This document shows, piece after piece, positions 41,931-49,361 of a stretch of DNA of 49,361 nt; within the stretch, counting starts at the first letter, position 1, and the number at the start of each line of letters is the position of its first letter. The translations under genes were made by a program, and so were the position numbers. The notes under the pieces were generated by a model that was not told the origin of the DNA, did not search any database, and saw only the letters and a program-made list of their open reading frames with translations. This DNA is from Kitasatospora griseola (GTDB taxonomy: Bacteria; Actinomycetota; Actinomycetes; Streptomycetales; Streptomycetaceae): positions 39,004 to 88,364 of the forward strand of contig NZ_BMRI01000020.1 in assembly GCF_014648555.1 (NCBI RefSeq), given 5' to 3'.

Positions 41931-43460
41931 TCACGGCGCGGAGACGAGGACCGGAGGGTCGGCCGGCGCCGCGGCGGGTGCGCGGGGTCGACGGGTTGCG
42001 GGCGGCGGGGCGGCCGCCGGGCGGCGGGGACTCGGCGTCCGGTGCGAGGTGAGACGGGTGAAGACGGCGAGGAAGAGCGGCAGCGCCAGGTAGCCGTAGC
42101 GTCCGGCCGGTGCGAGCAGGAACGCCAGGGCCAGCCCGATCGCCAGGCGGTCGGCCGCCGCGACCGCGTCCGTCGGCGGGCGGCGGGCCAGGGACACCGC
42201 CACCGCGCCCCCGCCGAGCAGCAGCAGGGCGAGCGCCGACCACCAGCCGCCGGTTCCGAGTTGGGCGAGCAGTCGACCCGGCAGCGGGCTCGCGGCGGGC
42301 GTCCGCCACTCGCCGAGACCGAGCGGGAACGCGAACACCTGACGCACCATCGGCCCGGGTGCGAGCACCAGCCACGGAGCCATCAGCGCGGTCGCCCCTG
42401 TCACCGCGACCCCGGCGCAACGCCACGCCGCCCGCCGCCCCGCCACCGCGGCCAGCAGCGCCACCGCCACCGGAACGGCCGGCCAGGCCGTCCACTTCAA
42501 CGCGCACGCCGCCGCCAGCGCCAGCCCGGCCCCACCCGCCCGCCGCCGCGCCGCGAGGGCGAGCGCCAGGCAGAGCAGCCCCGTCATCGGCAGATCGACC
42601 CCGCTCACCGAGAGCGGAAGCGCCACCACCGGCGAGGCCACCAGTGCGACGGCCGCGGGGGACAACGGCGTTCGCGTTTGCGTTCGCGTGGAGGGGAGTC
42701 GAGCGCGGAGGGAGGCGTGCGGGCGCCGCGGGCGCGGTCGGCGGGTGCGGTGAGTGCGGTGAATGCGGTGCGTGCGGTGAGTGGGGCGACGGTCGTCGGG
42801 CGAGGCCGGCGGTGTTGCCGTGCCGGGGACGAGTGCGCGTCGAGCGAGGCGCAGGCGGGCGGGTCCGAGGGCCGCCCCTGCGGCCTGCGGCAGCGACGGG
42901 CGGGCGAGCGGAAGTCGGGCGTGCAGCGCGGAGGGGCTCTGGCAGGCCCCGCCCCGGCGCAGCAGGTGCCAGGTGGAGCCCGTCGTTGCCAGGAAGGCCG
43001 CCGCGCACCACAGGCGTGGGTCGCCGAGAGGGGTGTTCGGGCCGAGCAGGGCGTGGGGGAGGCCGAAGGCGGCCATGGCCGGGAGGTAGGGCGTCAGGTC
43101 GAGGACCGAGGTGGGGGAGTCGAGGTAGGGGGAGCCGTGGGTGAGCAGTTCCGTGCCGGCGCGGCCGATCACCGTGACCTCGCTCTGGCCCGCGCCCGTC
43201 CGCAGGGCCAGGGCCAGCGGGAGCAGGCCGGCGGTGACCAGGGCCAGGACGGCGGAGCGCATGCGGGTGTCGCGGCGCCACCAGGGTGCGGCGGCGACGG
43301 CGGCCAGCAGGTAGCCGGCCGCGGCGACGACGCCCCAGTCGCGGTGCGGGCCGAGCGGGGACACCAGCGGGAAGACGCCTGCCCAGACTGCGCAGAGCAG
43401 CCAGCCGGCGGGCCACAACCAGCGCTGACGGCCGGCGAGTTGACGGAGCGAGATGAACAC
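41931..43460 (-). CDS. GT87-like (DUF2029) membrane glycosyltransferase with repeat-expanded loop
   Basis: 509 aa, about 10-12 membrane helices. After W-P-A-G-W-L-L-C and the loop T-G-S-P-Y-L-D-S-P it matches polyprenyl-phosphate-mannose-dependent mannosyltransferases (G-S-P-Y, then C-A-L-K-W-T-A-W-P, P-A-G-R-Y-G-Y). Residues ~225-270 form an Arg/His/Thr-rich hydrophilic insert (T-H-R-T-H-R-I-H-R-T-H-R) encoded by a nine-base repeat. GTG 43460 is the likely start (A ribosome site GGACGG). The frame stays open despite the repeats because units are multiples of three. Function: probably lipid-linked sugar transfer outside the membrane. Confidence 0.7.
   Translation of the reverse strand: MFISLRQLAGRQRWLWPAGWLLCAVWAGVFPLVSPLGPHRDWGVVAAAGYLLAAVAAAPWWRRDTRMRSAVLALVTAGLLPLALALRTGAGQSEVTVIGRAGTELLTHGSPYLDSPTSVLDLTPYLPAMAAFGLPHALLGPNTPLGDPRLWCAAAFLATTGSTWHLLRRGGACQSPSALHARLPLARPSLPQAAGAALGPARLRLARRALVPGTATPPASPDDRRPTHRTHRIHRTHRTRRPRPRRPHASLRARLPSTRTQTRTPLSPAAVALVASPVVALPLSVSGVDLPMTGLLCLALALAARRRAGGAGLALAAACALKWTAWPAVPVAVALLAAVAGRRAAWRCAGVAVTGATALMAPWLVLAPGPMVRQVFAFPLGLGEWRTPAASPLPGRLLAQLGTGGWWSALALLLLGGGAVAVSLARRPPTDAVAAADRLAIGLALAFLLAPAGRYGYLALPLFLAVFTRLTSHRTPSPRRPAAAPPPATRRPRAPAAAPADPPVLVSAP
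42745..42780. repeat. Nine-base tandem repeat inside membrane glycosyltransferase gene
   Basis: Units GTGCGGTGA, GTGCGGTGA, ATGCGGTGC, GTGCGGTGA and a partial fifth unit. On the coding strand they specify T-H-R-type tripeptides, lengthening a basic loop without breaking the frame. Confidence 0.75.
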
Positions 43461-43613
43461 CCGTCCATTCCAGTCGGCGGACCGGCCGACGTCAGCGGGG
43501 CCAGGTCGAGACCTGATGGTCGACTTTTCCCTACCGGGGTCGGGGTGCCACCACCACCCATCCCTGGTCTGGACCACTGGACGGTTCGAGGGGAATCCGC
43601 GCACACTGGCGCG

Positions 43614-44483
43614 ATGACGCTCCGACCGCCCGCCGGCCTGGAACTGCACGACCTGGACGTCCCGGATCCCGGGTTGGTGCCGTTCGCCGCCGGCAGCTTC
43701 GACTCCATCGGGCCGCTCTCCCGGGCCGACTTCCCGCACCGGCACTCGTTCTACGAACTGGTGTACGTGACCAAGGGGAGCGGGACCCACGTCGTCGATC
43801 TCGCGGAGTACCGGATCGAGCCGCCGGTGCTGTACGTGGTGCTGCCCGGACAGGTGCACCACTGGGTGGAGGCACGCCAACTCGACGGCTGGGTACTGCT
43901 GTTCAACGAGGACTTCCTGCACCGCCACCCGGAGGACCTGGCCCTGCTGCGCGCGCTGGGCGGCGCCACCGCGCCCCGGCCGACGCGTCAGGGTCACGGT
44001 GAACTCTCCCGGCTGCTCGCGGAGTTGACCGCCGAGTACCGGGCCGGTCTGGACGGCCGGCTGGGCGTGCTGCAGGCGCTGCTGCACGTGCTGCTGGTAC
44101 GGGCGCTGCGGGTGGCCCGGCAGCGGGAGGGTGCGGACGGGGCGGTCGCGCCGCGGGCGCCCGTGCACCCGCTGGCGGACCGGTTCGCCCGGCTGATCAC
44201 CGAGGCCGACCGCACCGACCGCTCGGTGCTCGCGCTGGCCCGCGAACTCGGCGTCTCCGCCGGGTACTTGCACGAGGTGGTGAAGGACGCCACCGGCCGC
44301 ACCCCGGCCCGGCTGATCCGCGAGCAGCAGACCCTGGAGGCCAAACGCCTGCTCGCCACCACGGACATGACGATCCGCCAGGTCTCGGCGGCGGCGGGCT
44401 TCTCCGACCCGGCCTACTTCTGCCGGTTCTTCCGGCGCGAAGTCGGCCGCACGCCGGGGGAGTTCCGCGAGCACGCCGGCTGA
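43614..44483 (+). CDS. AraC-family transcriptional regulator
   Basis: 289 aa. N-terminal cupin-like ligand domain (H-R-H-S-F-Y-E-L-V-Y-V-T-K-G-S-G near 40; L-P-G-Q-V-H-H-W) and C-terminal double HTH from about residue 180 (L-A-R-E-L-G-V-S-A-G-Y-L-H-E, then I-R-Q-V-S-A-A-A-G-F-S-D-P-A-Y-F-C-R-F-F-R-R). ATG 43614 is 153 bp from the divergent glycosyltransferase start. Possible targets are that gene, itself, or the downstream dioxygenase 233 bp away. Confidence 0.85.
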   Translation: MTLRPPAGLELHDLDVPDPGLVPFAAGSFDSIGPLSRADFPHRHSFYELVYVTKGSGTHVVDLAEYRIEPPVLYVVLPGQVHHWVEARQLDGWVLLFNEDFLHRHPEDLALLRALGGATAPRPTRQGHGELSRLLAELTAEYRAGLDGRLGVLQALLHVLLVRALRVARQREGADGAVAPRAPVHPLADRFARLITEADRTDRSVLALARELGVSAGYLHEVVKDATGRTPARLIREQQTLEAKRLLATTDMTIRQVSAAAGFSDPAYFCRFFRREVGRTPGEFREHAG

Positions 44484-44716
44484 CGGACGGAGCGGACGGC
44501 GGCCCATGGCAGCGTCAACGGCGGGTAAAAGCTCGGCTGAGGAATGCACCACGTCCGGCGGCACCCGTCCATCGACGGCCCGCCCGGCAGGGCCTAGCGT
44601 CTGAGGCACCCCACAGCGCCGCCGCACGGGGACACCCGACCTCTCCAGGTGTCATGTCCCAGCCATGGGAATCCGGGCGGGCGGCGTCGTCCGAAGAAGC
44701 AGCCGAACGGAGAGCC

Positions 44717-45586
44717 ATGTCCACCCCCCACAACCCCCTGGGCGACCGGCAGATCAGCCGCAAGAGTCTGCTGAAGGCCGCTGCACTGGCCGGCGCCGTG
44801 CCGGTGCTGATCGGCGGTGGCACCGCCCTGGCCCGTGACACCGCCGCCGCCGGCGGCAACACGGCCCCGCTCACCCCCGATTGCCACGACGGCGACGCGC
44901 CCACCGGCGCGCAGATCGAGGGCCCCTACTTCAAGCCGGGCTCCCCGCTGCGCACCAACCTGGTCACCCCGGGCACCCAAGGCACCCCGCTGACCGTCAG
45001 CGGCTACGTGTTCGGCCGCAACTGCGTCCCCATCGCCGGTGCGCTGCTGGACTTCTGGCAGGCCGACGTCAACGGCAACTACGACAACTCCGGGTACACC
45101 TTCCGCGGCCACCAGTTCAGCGACGCCAACGGCGCGTACACGCTGGGCACGATCATCCCCGGCCTCTACCCCGGCCGCACCCGGCACATCCACGTCAAGG
45201 TGCAGGCCCCCGGGCAGTCGATCCTGACCACGCAGCTGTACTTCCCGAACGAGCCGCGCAACGCCACCGACACCATCTTCGACCCGGCGCTGGTGATGAC
45301 GGTCCGCCAGGTCGGCAACGGCAGCCAGGCCAGCTTCGACTTCGTGCTCAACGTCAACGGGACGCCCAGGCCGAGCACCAGCCCGAGCAGCAGCCCGTCC
45401 GGCAACTCGCCGAGCCCGAGCGCGAGTTCCTCGCCCGGCGGCACCACCACCTGGAAGGCCGGCACCAGCTACAAGGTCGGCGACCAGGTCACCTACAACG
45501 GCGTCACGTACGTGTGCATCCAGGCGCACACCGCCTTCGCCGGCTGGGAGCCCCCGAACGTCCCGGCCCTCTGGTCCCGTCGCTGA
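44717..45586 (+). CDS. Secreted intradiol ring-cleavage dioxygenase with C-terminal CBM5/12-like domain
   Basis: 289 aa. Tat-like signal S-R-K-S-L-L-K (residues 14-20) with a hydrophobic stretch to about 39. Catalytic domain about 55-212: E-G-P-Y-F, N-Y122-D, then Y151-P-G-R-T-R-H157-I-H159, giving the two Tyr and two His iron(III) ligands of intradiol dioxygenases. A Ser/Pro-rich linker (217-243) leads to W-K-A-G-T-S-Y-K-V-G-D-Q-V-T-Y-N-G, a chitin-binding-like module. It should cleave catechol-type rings outside the cell, bound to chitin or lignin-carbohydrate. ATG 44717 (M-S-T-P); an ATG 63 bases earlier is possible. Confidence 0.9.
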   Translation: MSTPHNPLGDRQISRKSLLKAAALAGAVPVLIGGGTALARDTAAAGGNTAPLTPDCHDGDAPTGAQIEGPYFKPGSPLRTNLVTPGTQGTPLTVSGYVFGRNCVPIAGALLDFWQADVNGNYDNSGYTFRGHQFSDANGAYTLGTIIPGLYPGRTRHIHVKVQAPGQSILTTQLYFPNEPRNATDTIFDPALVMTVRQVGNGSQASFDFVLNVNGTPRPSTSPSSSPSGNSPSPSASSSPGGTTTWKAGTSYKVGDQVTYNGVTYVCIQAHTAFAGWEPPNVPALWSRR

Positions 45587-45638
45587 CCGCTCCACCCCCA
45601 CGAGAGCGGTCAGCGACGACAGCCACCTGAAGCGGCGG

Positions 45639-45683
45639 GACGGCCCCACTCCCCGGGAGGGGAAAACCGGGGGTGCGGCCGTC
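45639..45683 (+). terminator. Stem-loop terminator after dioxygenase gene
   Basis: GACGGCCCCACTCCCCGG pairs with CCGGGGGTGCGGCCGTC with one irregularity around an AAAA-containing loop, 52 bases after the stop. Confidence 0.65.
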
Positions 45684-45810
45684 ACCGTCGAGCGCCATGG
45701 CGGCCCGTGCGCGGGGTGCCCGAGCCGCCATGGCGCACCACCGCCGGACACCGGCGGCAGCAGCCCGAAGCAACCCAGTGCCTCCCTCCCGACCCCCGTA
45801 GGCTCGGTCC

Positions 45811-46137
45811 ATGACCGAGCCCCAGCACCTGGTGGTCACCACCACCCACGACGGCGAGGACGCCGCCCGCGCCCTCGCCGTCACCCTGGTCCGCGAACGC
45901 CTCGCCGCCTGCGCCCAGGTCCGTCCCGTCCACTCCGTGTACTGGTGGGACGGCGAGGTCCAGGACGCCGCCGAATGGCGGATCGACCTCAAGACCACCG
46001 CCCCGCTCGCTCCGCAACTCATCGACCGCATCGGCGAGTTGCACACCTACGACACCCCGGAGGCGATCGCCGTACCGATCGTCGCCGGGGCGCCCGGCTA
46101 CCTGGCCTGGCTGGAGGCGGAGACCGCCGCCGGATAA
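45811..46137 (+). CDS. cutA: CutA-type divalent-cation tolerance protein
   Basis: 108 aa, usual CutA length. R-E-R-L-A-A-C-A-Q-V, then S-V-Y-W-W-D-G-E-V-Q-D, W-R-I-D-L-K-T-T and H-T-Y-D-T-P-E-A-I-A-V-P-I match the trimeric CutA1 fold. Cytoplasmic; associated with divalent metal tolerance, exact biochemical role uncertain. ATG 45811. Its stop is 23 bp from the end of the decayed gene on the other strand. Confidence 0.9.
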   Translation: MTEPQHLVVTTTHDGEDAARALAVTLVRERLAACAQVRPVHSVYWWDGEVQDAAEWRIDLKTTAPLAPQLIDRIGELHTYDTPEAIAVPIVAGAPGYLAWLEAETAAG

Positions 46138-46159
46138 CCGGTCGCGGGAGTAGGGGCTG

Positions 46160-46547
46160 TCACGGCAGCGGTTCGCTGTGCCGGCGTTCGAAGGTGCGGC
46201 GGCTGTGGGCGGGGAGTTCGGTGCGGCCGGTGGACCAGAGGAGGGTGGGTCAGCGGGCGGTGTCCGTGGGGGCCTCGGGGAACAGTCGGGCCAGGGCCCG
46301 GTCGCACAGGTCGGCGGGCGGGCGCGAGTTGGGTCGCGTAGGCGAGCAGTCCGTCCGCCGTGTGCTCCAGGGTCTCCCCGCAGTCCCACGCCAGCCCCCC
46401 GGCCGGGGCGCGCCAGTCCGCGTCCAGCGCCTGCGTCAGCGTCGCGACCGCGAGCCGCACGGCCTGCTCGACGTCCGCCGCCGTGGCCGGCTCGCGGGCG
46501 GGGCGCGGCTTCGTCGGATGCTCGCTGTACGAATGATGGTGTGCCAT
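46160..46547 (-). pseudogene. Broken DinB/maleylpyruvate-isomerase-N-like gene
   Basis: Begins with a good ATG (46547) and an N-terminal helix bundle (A-V-R-L-A-V-A-T-L, L-A-W-D-C-G-E-T-L-E-H-T-A-D-G-L, metal-ligand-type His), then the expected C-terminal half is found only in a different frame: A-D-L-C-D-R-A-L-A-R-L-F-P-E-A-P, an in-frame TGA at 46250-46252, then P-T-L-L-W-S-T-G-R. About 60-90 central residues are missing. An internal deletion plus frameshift therefore destroyed the gene. The open frame that continues to 46098 is a shadow of the wrong frame. Confidence 0.6.
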
Positions 46548-46687
46548 GACGCGGAGACCAATCGACCCCCCGTGCGCACCGCGCCGCCATTTCCCGGCCG
46601 GTCAACGGGGTGGCGATGCCCTGCCGGGCGGAGGCGGATTCGGCCACGGACGGACGGACCGTCGGTCCGGCCCGCCCGCTACACTCC

Positions 46688-46718
46688 CGAACGCCCGCGC
46701 GCACCGTGCGGGCGTTCG
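46688..46718 (+). promoter_or_regulatory. Hairpin in the leader of the signal peptidase gene
   Basis: Eleven-base perfect stem CGAACGCCCGC with GCGGGCGTTCG around a 9-base loop, 3 bases after a -10-like TACACT and 20 bases before the chosen GTG. May affect translation or be a transcription pause. Confidence 0.4.
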
Positions 46719-46738
46719 AGGCGGGGGCGGGTACGGAC

Positions 46739-47389
46739 GTGCGGCGATGGGGCAGGCTCGGCAAGGCGGCACTGATCCTGGGGGTCCTCGGCGTGCTGCT
46801 GGTGGTCGGCGCGTTCGGGTACGCGATGGTGCTCGGCCCGCAGTCGGTCGCGATCCGGAGCGGCGACATGGAGCCCACCTACCGGCCCGGCCAGACCCTC
46901 GTGCTGACCGCCGTCGAGCCGGGGAAGGTCCGGCGCGGCGATGTCGTGGTGTTCCGCTCGTCCCCCGCACCGGGCGAGCCGGTCAGCAGCCACCTGAAGC
47001 GGGTGATCGCCCTCGGCGGCGACCGGGTCTCCCAGTGCGGCGACCAGCCGGTCCAGTTGAACGGCGCCCCGCTCGCCGAGCCGTACCTGGAGGGCGGGGA
47101 GGTCAACGGCTTCCGCTGCTTCGACACCACCGTCCCGGACGGGCAGATGTTCGTGATGGGGGACCACCGGGCGAACTCGCTCGACTCCCGGGCGTGGGGC
47201 GCCGTCCCGCTCGACACGGTCAAGGCGCGCGACGTGCCCAGCACCGTCCGGGCGCTGGTGGCCGTCGGCGCGGCGGGGGTGCTGGGGCTGCTGCTCGTGG
47301 TGGTCTCCGCGATCCTCGGCGTGATCGCCGCCCGCCGGCGCCGCACCGCGCCGGCTGCGTACCCGCAGTGGGCGGCCACCGGGCCCTGA
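46739..47389 (+). CDS. lepB: Signal peptidase I (S26), archaeal/eukaryotic-unlike bacterial type
   Basis: 216 aa. N-terminal membrane helix (about 8-33), catalytic Ser41 in R-S-G-D-M-E-P-T (S-x-M-x-P), general-base Lys87 in S-S-H-L-K-R-V-I-A-L-G-G-D-R, F-V-M-G-D-H-R-A-N-S-L-D-S-R box, and a C-terminal membrane helix (about 178-200) with an Arg-rich tail. It removes signal peptides from exported proteins, with the active site outside the membrane. Start GTG 46739 is my choice; GTG 46706 is an alternative but lies in a hairpin (46688-46718). TACACT at 46680-46685 is a possible -10. Confidence 0.85.
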   Translation: MRRWGRLGKAALILGVLGVLLVVGAFGYAMVLGPQSVAIRSGDMEPTYRPGQTLVLTAVEPGKVRRGDVVVFRSSPAPGEPVSSHLKRVIALGGDRVSQCGDQPVQLNGAPLAEPYLEGGEVNGFRCFDTTVPDGQMFVMGDHRANSLDSRAWGAVPLDTVKARDVPSTVRALVAVGAAGVLGLLLVVVSAILGVIAARRRRTAPAAYPQWAATGP

Positions 47390-47430
47390 GAGCCTGGCAG
47401 TTGTCGGTGGCGGCCGCTAGCATCGCGCCC

Positions 47431-47838
47431 ATGCGAGCATCAGGTACCTTCACCGTCCCCGAGTACACCCCCGTGCCCGTCCCGGAGGGCGACATCAAGA
47501 CGGCCGTGGGCGTCGGTTTCGCCACCATGCGCAAGGAGTTCCAGGGCGAGATCGCAGGGCGGTCCACCACCCTGTTCACCGCCGCGTTCGACCACGCGGC
47601 GGGCGTCGGGACGTACCTCGCCATGGAGTCCTTCGAAGGCCGACTGCACGACGCCGAGGGGACGTTCAACTTCGCGCACTCCGCCACCACGCGGGGCGTC
47701 GGCCGCGAGGGCGACTACTTCGTGATCGTCCCCAGCAGCGGCACCGCGGCGCTGGCCGGCATCACTGGCGCCGGCAGCATCACCATCGACGAGGACGGCA
47801 CCCACCACATCCACGTCGACTACGAACTCCCTGCCTAG
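47431..47838 (+). CDS. DUF3224 family protein
   Basis: 135 aa, allene-oxide-cyclase-like beta-barrel. Pattern: A-S-G-T-F-T-V near the start, K-E-F-Q-G-E-I-A-G-R-S, E-S-F-E-G-R, and the C-terminal I-D-E-D-G-T-H-H-I-H-V-D-Y-E-L. ATG 47431. 41 bp after the signal peptidase stop, so possibly co-transcribed. Function unknown. Confidence 0.85.
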   Translation: MRASGTFTVPEYTPVPVPEGDIKTAVGVGFATMRKEFQGEIAGRSTTLFTAAFDHAAGVGTYLAMESFEGRLHDAEGTFNFAHSATTRGVGREGDYFVIVPSSGTAALAGITGAGSITIDEDGTHHIHVDYELPA

Positions 47839-47859
47839 TCAAGGCCGGTGGAGGCGGGA

Positions 47860-48042
47860 TCACTGCGGGCGCTCCCAGTTCGCCTCCACCCGCCGGCGCT
47901 CCGCCTCCACCAGGGTGCGCACCACGTCCGTCGCCGTCCGGTGGGAGAGTTCCGCGAAGTTCTGCAGCCACTCGGCCAGGTCCACCGGCAGGTCCAGCTG
48001 CACCCGCCGCTCACCCGGTGCCACTCTGCGGTAACTCCCCAT
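47860..48042 (-). CDS. Small ribbon-helix-helix-like protein
   Basis: 60 aa. R-R-V-Q-L-D-L-P-V-D-L-A-E-W-L (beta strand then helix) followed by a second helix T-A-T-D-V-V-R-T-L-V-E-A, the shape of CopG/Arc-type DNA-binding proteins, ending A-N-W-E-R-P-Q. ATG 48042 with AGGAGG 7 bases upstream, inside the end of the aminotransferase gene. Probably regulates or is a component antitoxin-like; no toxin gene is adjacent. Confidence 0.6.
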   Translation of the reverse strand: MGSYRRVAPGERRVQLDLPVDLAEWLQNFAELSHRTATDVVRTLVEAERRRVEANWERPQ

Positions 48043-48046
48043 CGGG

Positions 48047-49270
48047 CTACGCCTCCTGACGGGCCATCGCGGCCCAGTCGCACAGCATCGGAACGCAGTT
48101 CTCGGCGAAGTACTCGTAGTCCGCGGCAGTGTTGTACACATGCGTGGACAGTCGGAAGTAGCCCGTTCCGCCGAAGCTGGTGAACGCCGTCTCGACGCCG
48201 AACTCCGTTGCCATCCGGTCCCGCAGGGCGTCCGCCTCCAGGCGGGTGCGCCCCAGGCCGGCCGGCAGCTTGACCAGGCGCAGCGCGTCGACCGGCATGC
48301 CGACCTCGGCCGCGGCCGGTTCGCCGGTGGCCGCGGTGAACGCCTCGCCGATCAACTCCTGAGCATAGTCGGCGAGTTCCCTCATGTACTGGCGAGCCTG
48401 CGGCCAACCCCACTGCCGCTCGACGAAGTCGAGCGCGGTCGGCGCGGCCAGGTAGCCGGTCGCGTCCACCGTGCCCTGGGTGTCGAAGCGCTCCGGGAAC
48501 GGCTCCTCCGCGCCCCAGGAGTCGATCAACGGGTAGAGGGCGTGCCGGAGTTCGCCGCGGGCGACGAGCGCCGCGGTGCCGCGCGGCGCGCAGCCGAACT
48601 TGTGCAGGTTGCCGACCCAGGCGTCGCAGTCCACGCCCGCCCGCGGGTCCTCGGTCAGGCCGGGGACGTGCGCGGCGTCCACCAGCAGCGGGACGCCGCG
48701 CTCGCGGGCCGCCGGGCCGATCAGGTCGATCGGGAGGCGGCGCGCGGTGGCGGAGGTGATCTGGTCCAGCACGATCAGCGCCGTCCGGTCGCCGAGCCCC
48801 GCCAGCACGGCCGCCGCGGCCTCCTCGGGGCCCGCCGCCAGCGGCACGTGCACGGTGCGGACCGAACCGCCCCAGCGCCGGGCCAGCCGGGCCGCGCCCA
48901 TGGTGACCGCCCCGTACCCGTGGTCGGTGACCAGCACCTCCCCGCCGGTCCGGTGCGGCAGGCTGTTGTAGACGGCGCTCGCGCCCGCACTGGCGTTCGG
49001 CACCAGCGCGGTGAACTCGGCCGGGACGCGCAGGAATTCGGCGATCGCGGCGCGCGCCCGGGCGACCCGGCGGGGGAGCGCGGGGAACCACACCACCGGG
49101 GCGCGCTCCATCTCCTCCCGCAGGTCCTGCTGGGCGCGCTGCGCGGCCAGCGGAACCGCCCCGAACGAGCCGTGGTTGAGATGCCGCAGCGACGGGTCCA
49201 GCGACCAGCCGGCGGCGGCCGGCCGTCCGTCCTGGAGCAGCAGCGGCTTGGGGGCGACGACGGTTCCCAC
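48047..49270 (-). CDS. PLP-dependent class V aminotransferase (isopenicillin N epimerase-like)
   Basis: 407 aa, full length. PLP-site Lys in G-N-L-H-K-F-G-C-A-P-R-G, Asp-Ala-Ala-His pyridine contact (V-D-A-A-H-V-P-G), and L-N-H-G-S-F-G-A-V-P near the N-terminus, the hallmark of the isopenicillin N epimerase/cysteine-desulfurase-like group. Reaction could be amino acid epimerisation or side-chain C-S/C-N chemistry. GTG 49270 with GAGAGGGACC upstream. The 4-base gap to the RHH-like gene suggests they are co-transcribed. The remaining bases to 49361 hold no gene. Confidence 0.85.
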   Translation of the reverse strand: MGTVVAPKPLLLQDGRPAAAGWSLDPSLRHLNHGSFGAVPLAAQRAQQDLREEMERAPVVWFPALPRRVARARAAIAEFLRVPAEFTALVPNASAGASAVYNSLPHRTGGEVLVTDHGYGAVTMGAARLARRWGGSVRTVHVPLAAGPEEAAAAVLAGLGDRTALIVLDQITSATARRLPIDLIGPAARERGVPLLVDAAHVPGLTEDPRAGVDCDAWVGNLHKFGCAPRGTAALVARGELRHALYPLIDSWGAEEPFPERFDTQGTVDATGYLAAPTALDFVERQWGWPQARQYMRELADYAQELIGEAFTAATGEPAAAEVGMPVDALRLVKLPAGLGRTRLEADALRDRMATEFGVETAFTSFGGTGYFRLSTHVYNTAADYEYFAENCVPMLCDWAAMARQEA

Positions 49271-49361
49271 GGTCCCTCTCCGATCCGGCCGCCGGCGACC
49301 CTGCCGGCGCGGCCTGCTGCCCGATCCTGGCACAGCCGTCCGAGCGGCCCTGCGGCCGGGC

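Noticed and set aside
40735..44627. Frames that extend both glycosyltransferase genes far upstream into other genes
   Set aside because: The upstream parts have no family similarity; conserved N-terminal motifs start at GTG 41868 and GTG 43460, and the rest overlaps the AraC gene on the other strand.
46098..46547. Intact 149-aa protein reading through to 46098
   Set aside because: After about residue 75 it becomes Pro/Arg/His-rich, while the expected family C-terminus continues in another frame.

Overview
The window is high-GC DNA (strong G/C at third codon positions, frequent GTG and TTG starts, GGAGG-type ribosome binding sites, many 1-16 bp gene overlaps) typical of the Streptomycetaceae (Streptomyces or Kitasatospora). 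The neighbourhood supports this: a DUF5997/LysR-like pair, a divergent Hsp90 homologue, SARP, DeoR-gal genes, PimB-like and GT87-like glycosyltransferases. I see no rRNA, tRNA, CRISPR array, insertion sequence or prophage. Everything is read from sequence alone; no database search was run.

Region 1 (1-7318, minus strand, cut off at the left edge) is the end of a compact biosynthetic gene cluster: stand-alone NRPS adenylation domain, stand-alone carrier protein, flavin amine oxidase, class I AMP-ligase, KamA-type radical SAM aminomutase and an ATP-grasp ligase. Genes within it are translationally coupled (PCP/oxidase; AMP-ligase/KamA/ATP-grasp). The adenylation-domain specificity residues, aligned by eye to GrsA, read D-T-E-D-V-G-T-L-I-K, which resembles the beta-lysine code I remember from viomycin/capreomycin-type enzymes. 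With a lysine 2,3-aminomutase homologue in the same cluster, this points to a beta-lysine-derived product whose amine may be oxidised on the carrier protein. This is the best candidate for an undescribed system.

Region 2 (7319-20344) is accessory or housekeeping: an unassigned 0.9 kb upstream region with palindromes, two membrane proteins, a decayed alpha/beta-hydrolase, a NUDIX hydrolase, a tandem pair of nearly identical GNAT acetyltransferases, a hypothetical gene followed by a four-copy degenerate repeat at a convergent gene boundary, a TetR/alpha-beta-hydrolase divergent pair with two operator palindromes, a small SARP, a secreted I36-type inhibitor, a lipoprotein, a membrane-anchored HTH/SH3-like protein, a VOC protein and a second TetR.

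Region 3 (20558-25248) looks like an amine or amide uptake and catabolism unit: APC permease, YtcJ-like amidohydrolase and a PuuB-like FAD oxidoreductase, with two overlapping tandem hairpins before the oxidoreductase. Region 4 (25378-31176) is a three-gene operon joining a DUF4034-like protein, an Hsp90-family chaperone and a 981-residue TPR protein. Region 5 (31234-37643) holds phosphoglucomutase, a LysR-type effector domain lacking its HTH opposite DUF5997, galT, galK and a DeoR regulator (Leloir sugar metabolism without galE here). Region 6 (37703-49270) holds a NarL-type two-component pair, a PEP mutase/isocitrate lyase superfamily enzyme, two glycosyltransferases, an AraC regulator, a secreted intradiol dioxygenase with a chitin-binding-like tail, CutA, a broken gene, signal peptidase I, a DUF3224 protein, a small RHH-like protein and a PLP-dependent isopenicillin-N-epimerase-like enzyme.
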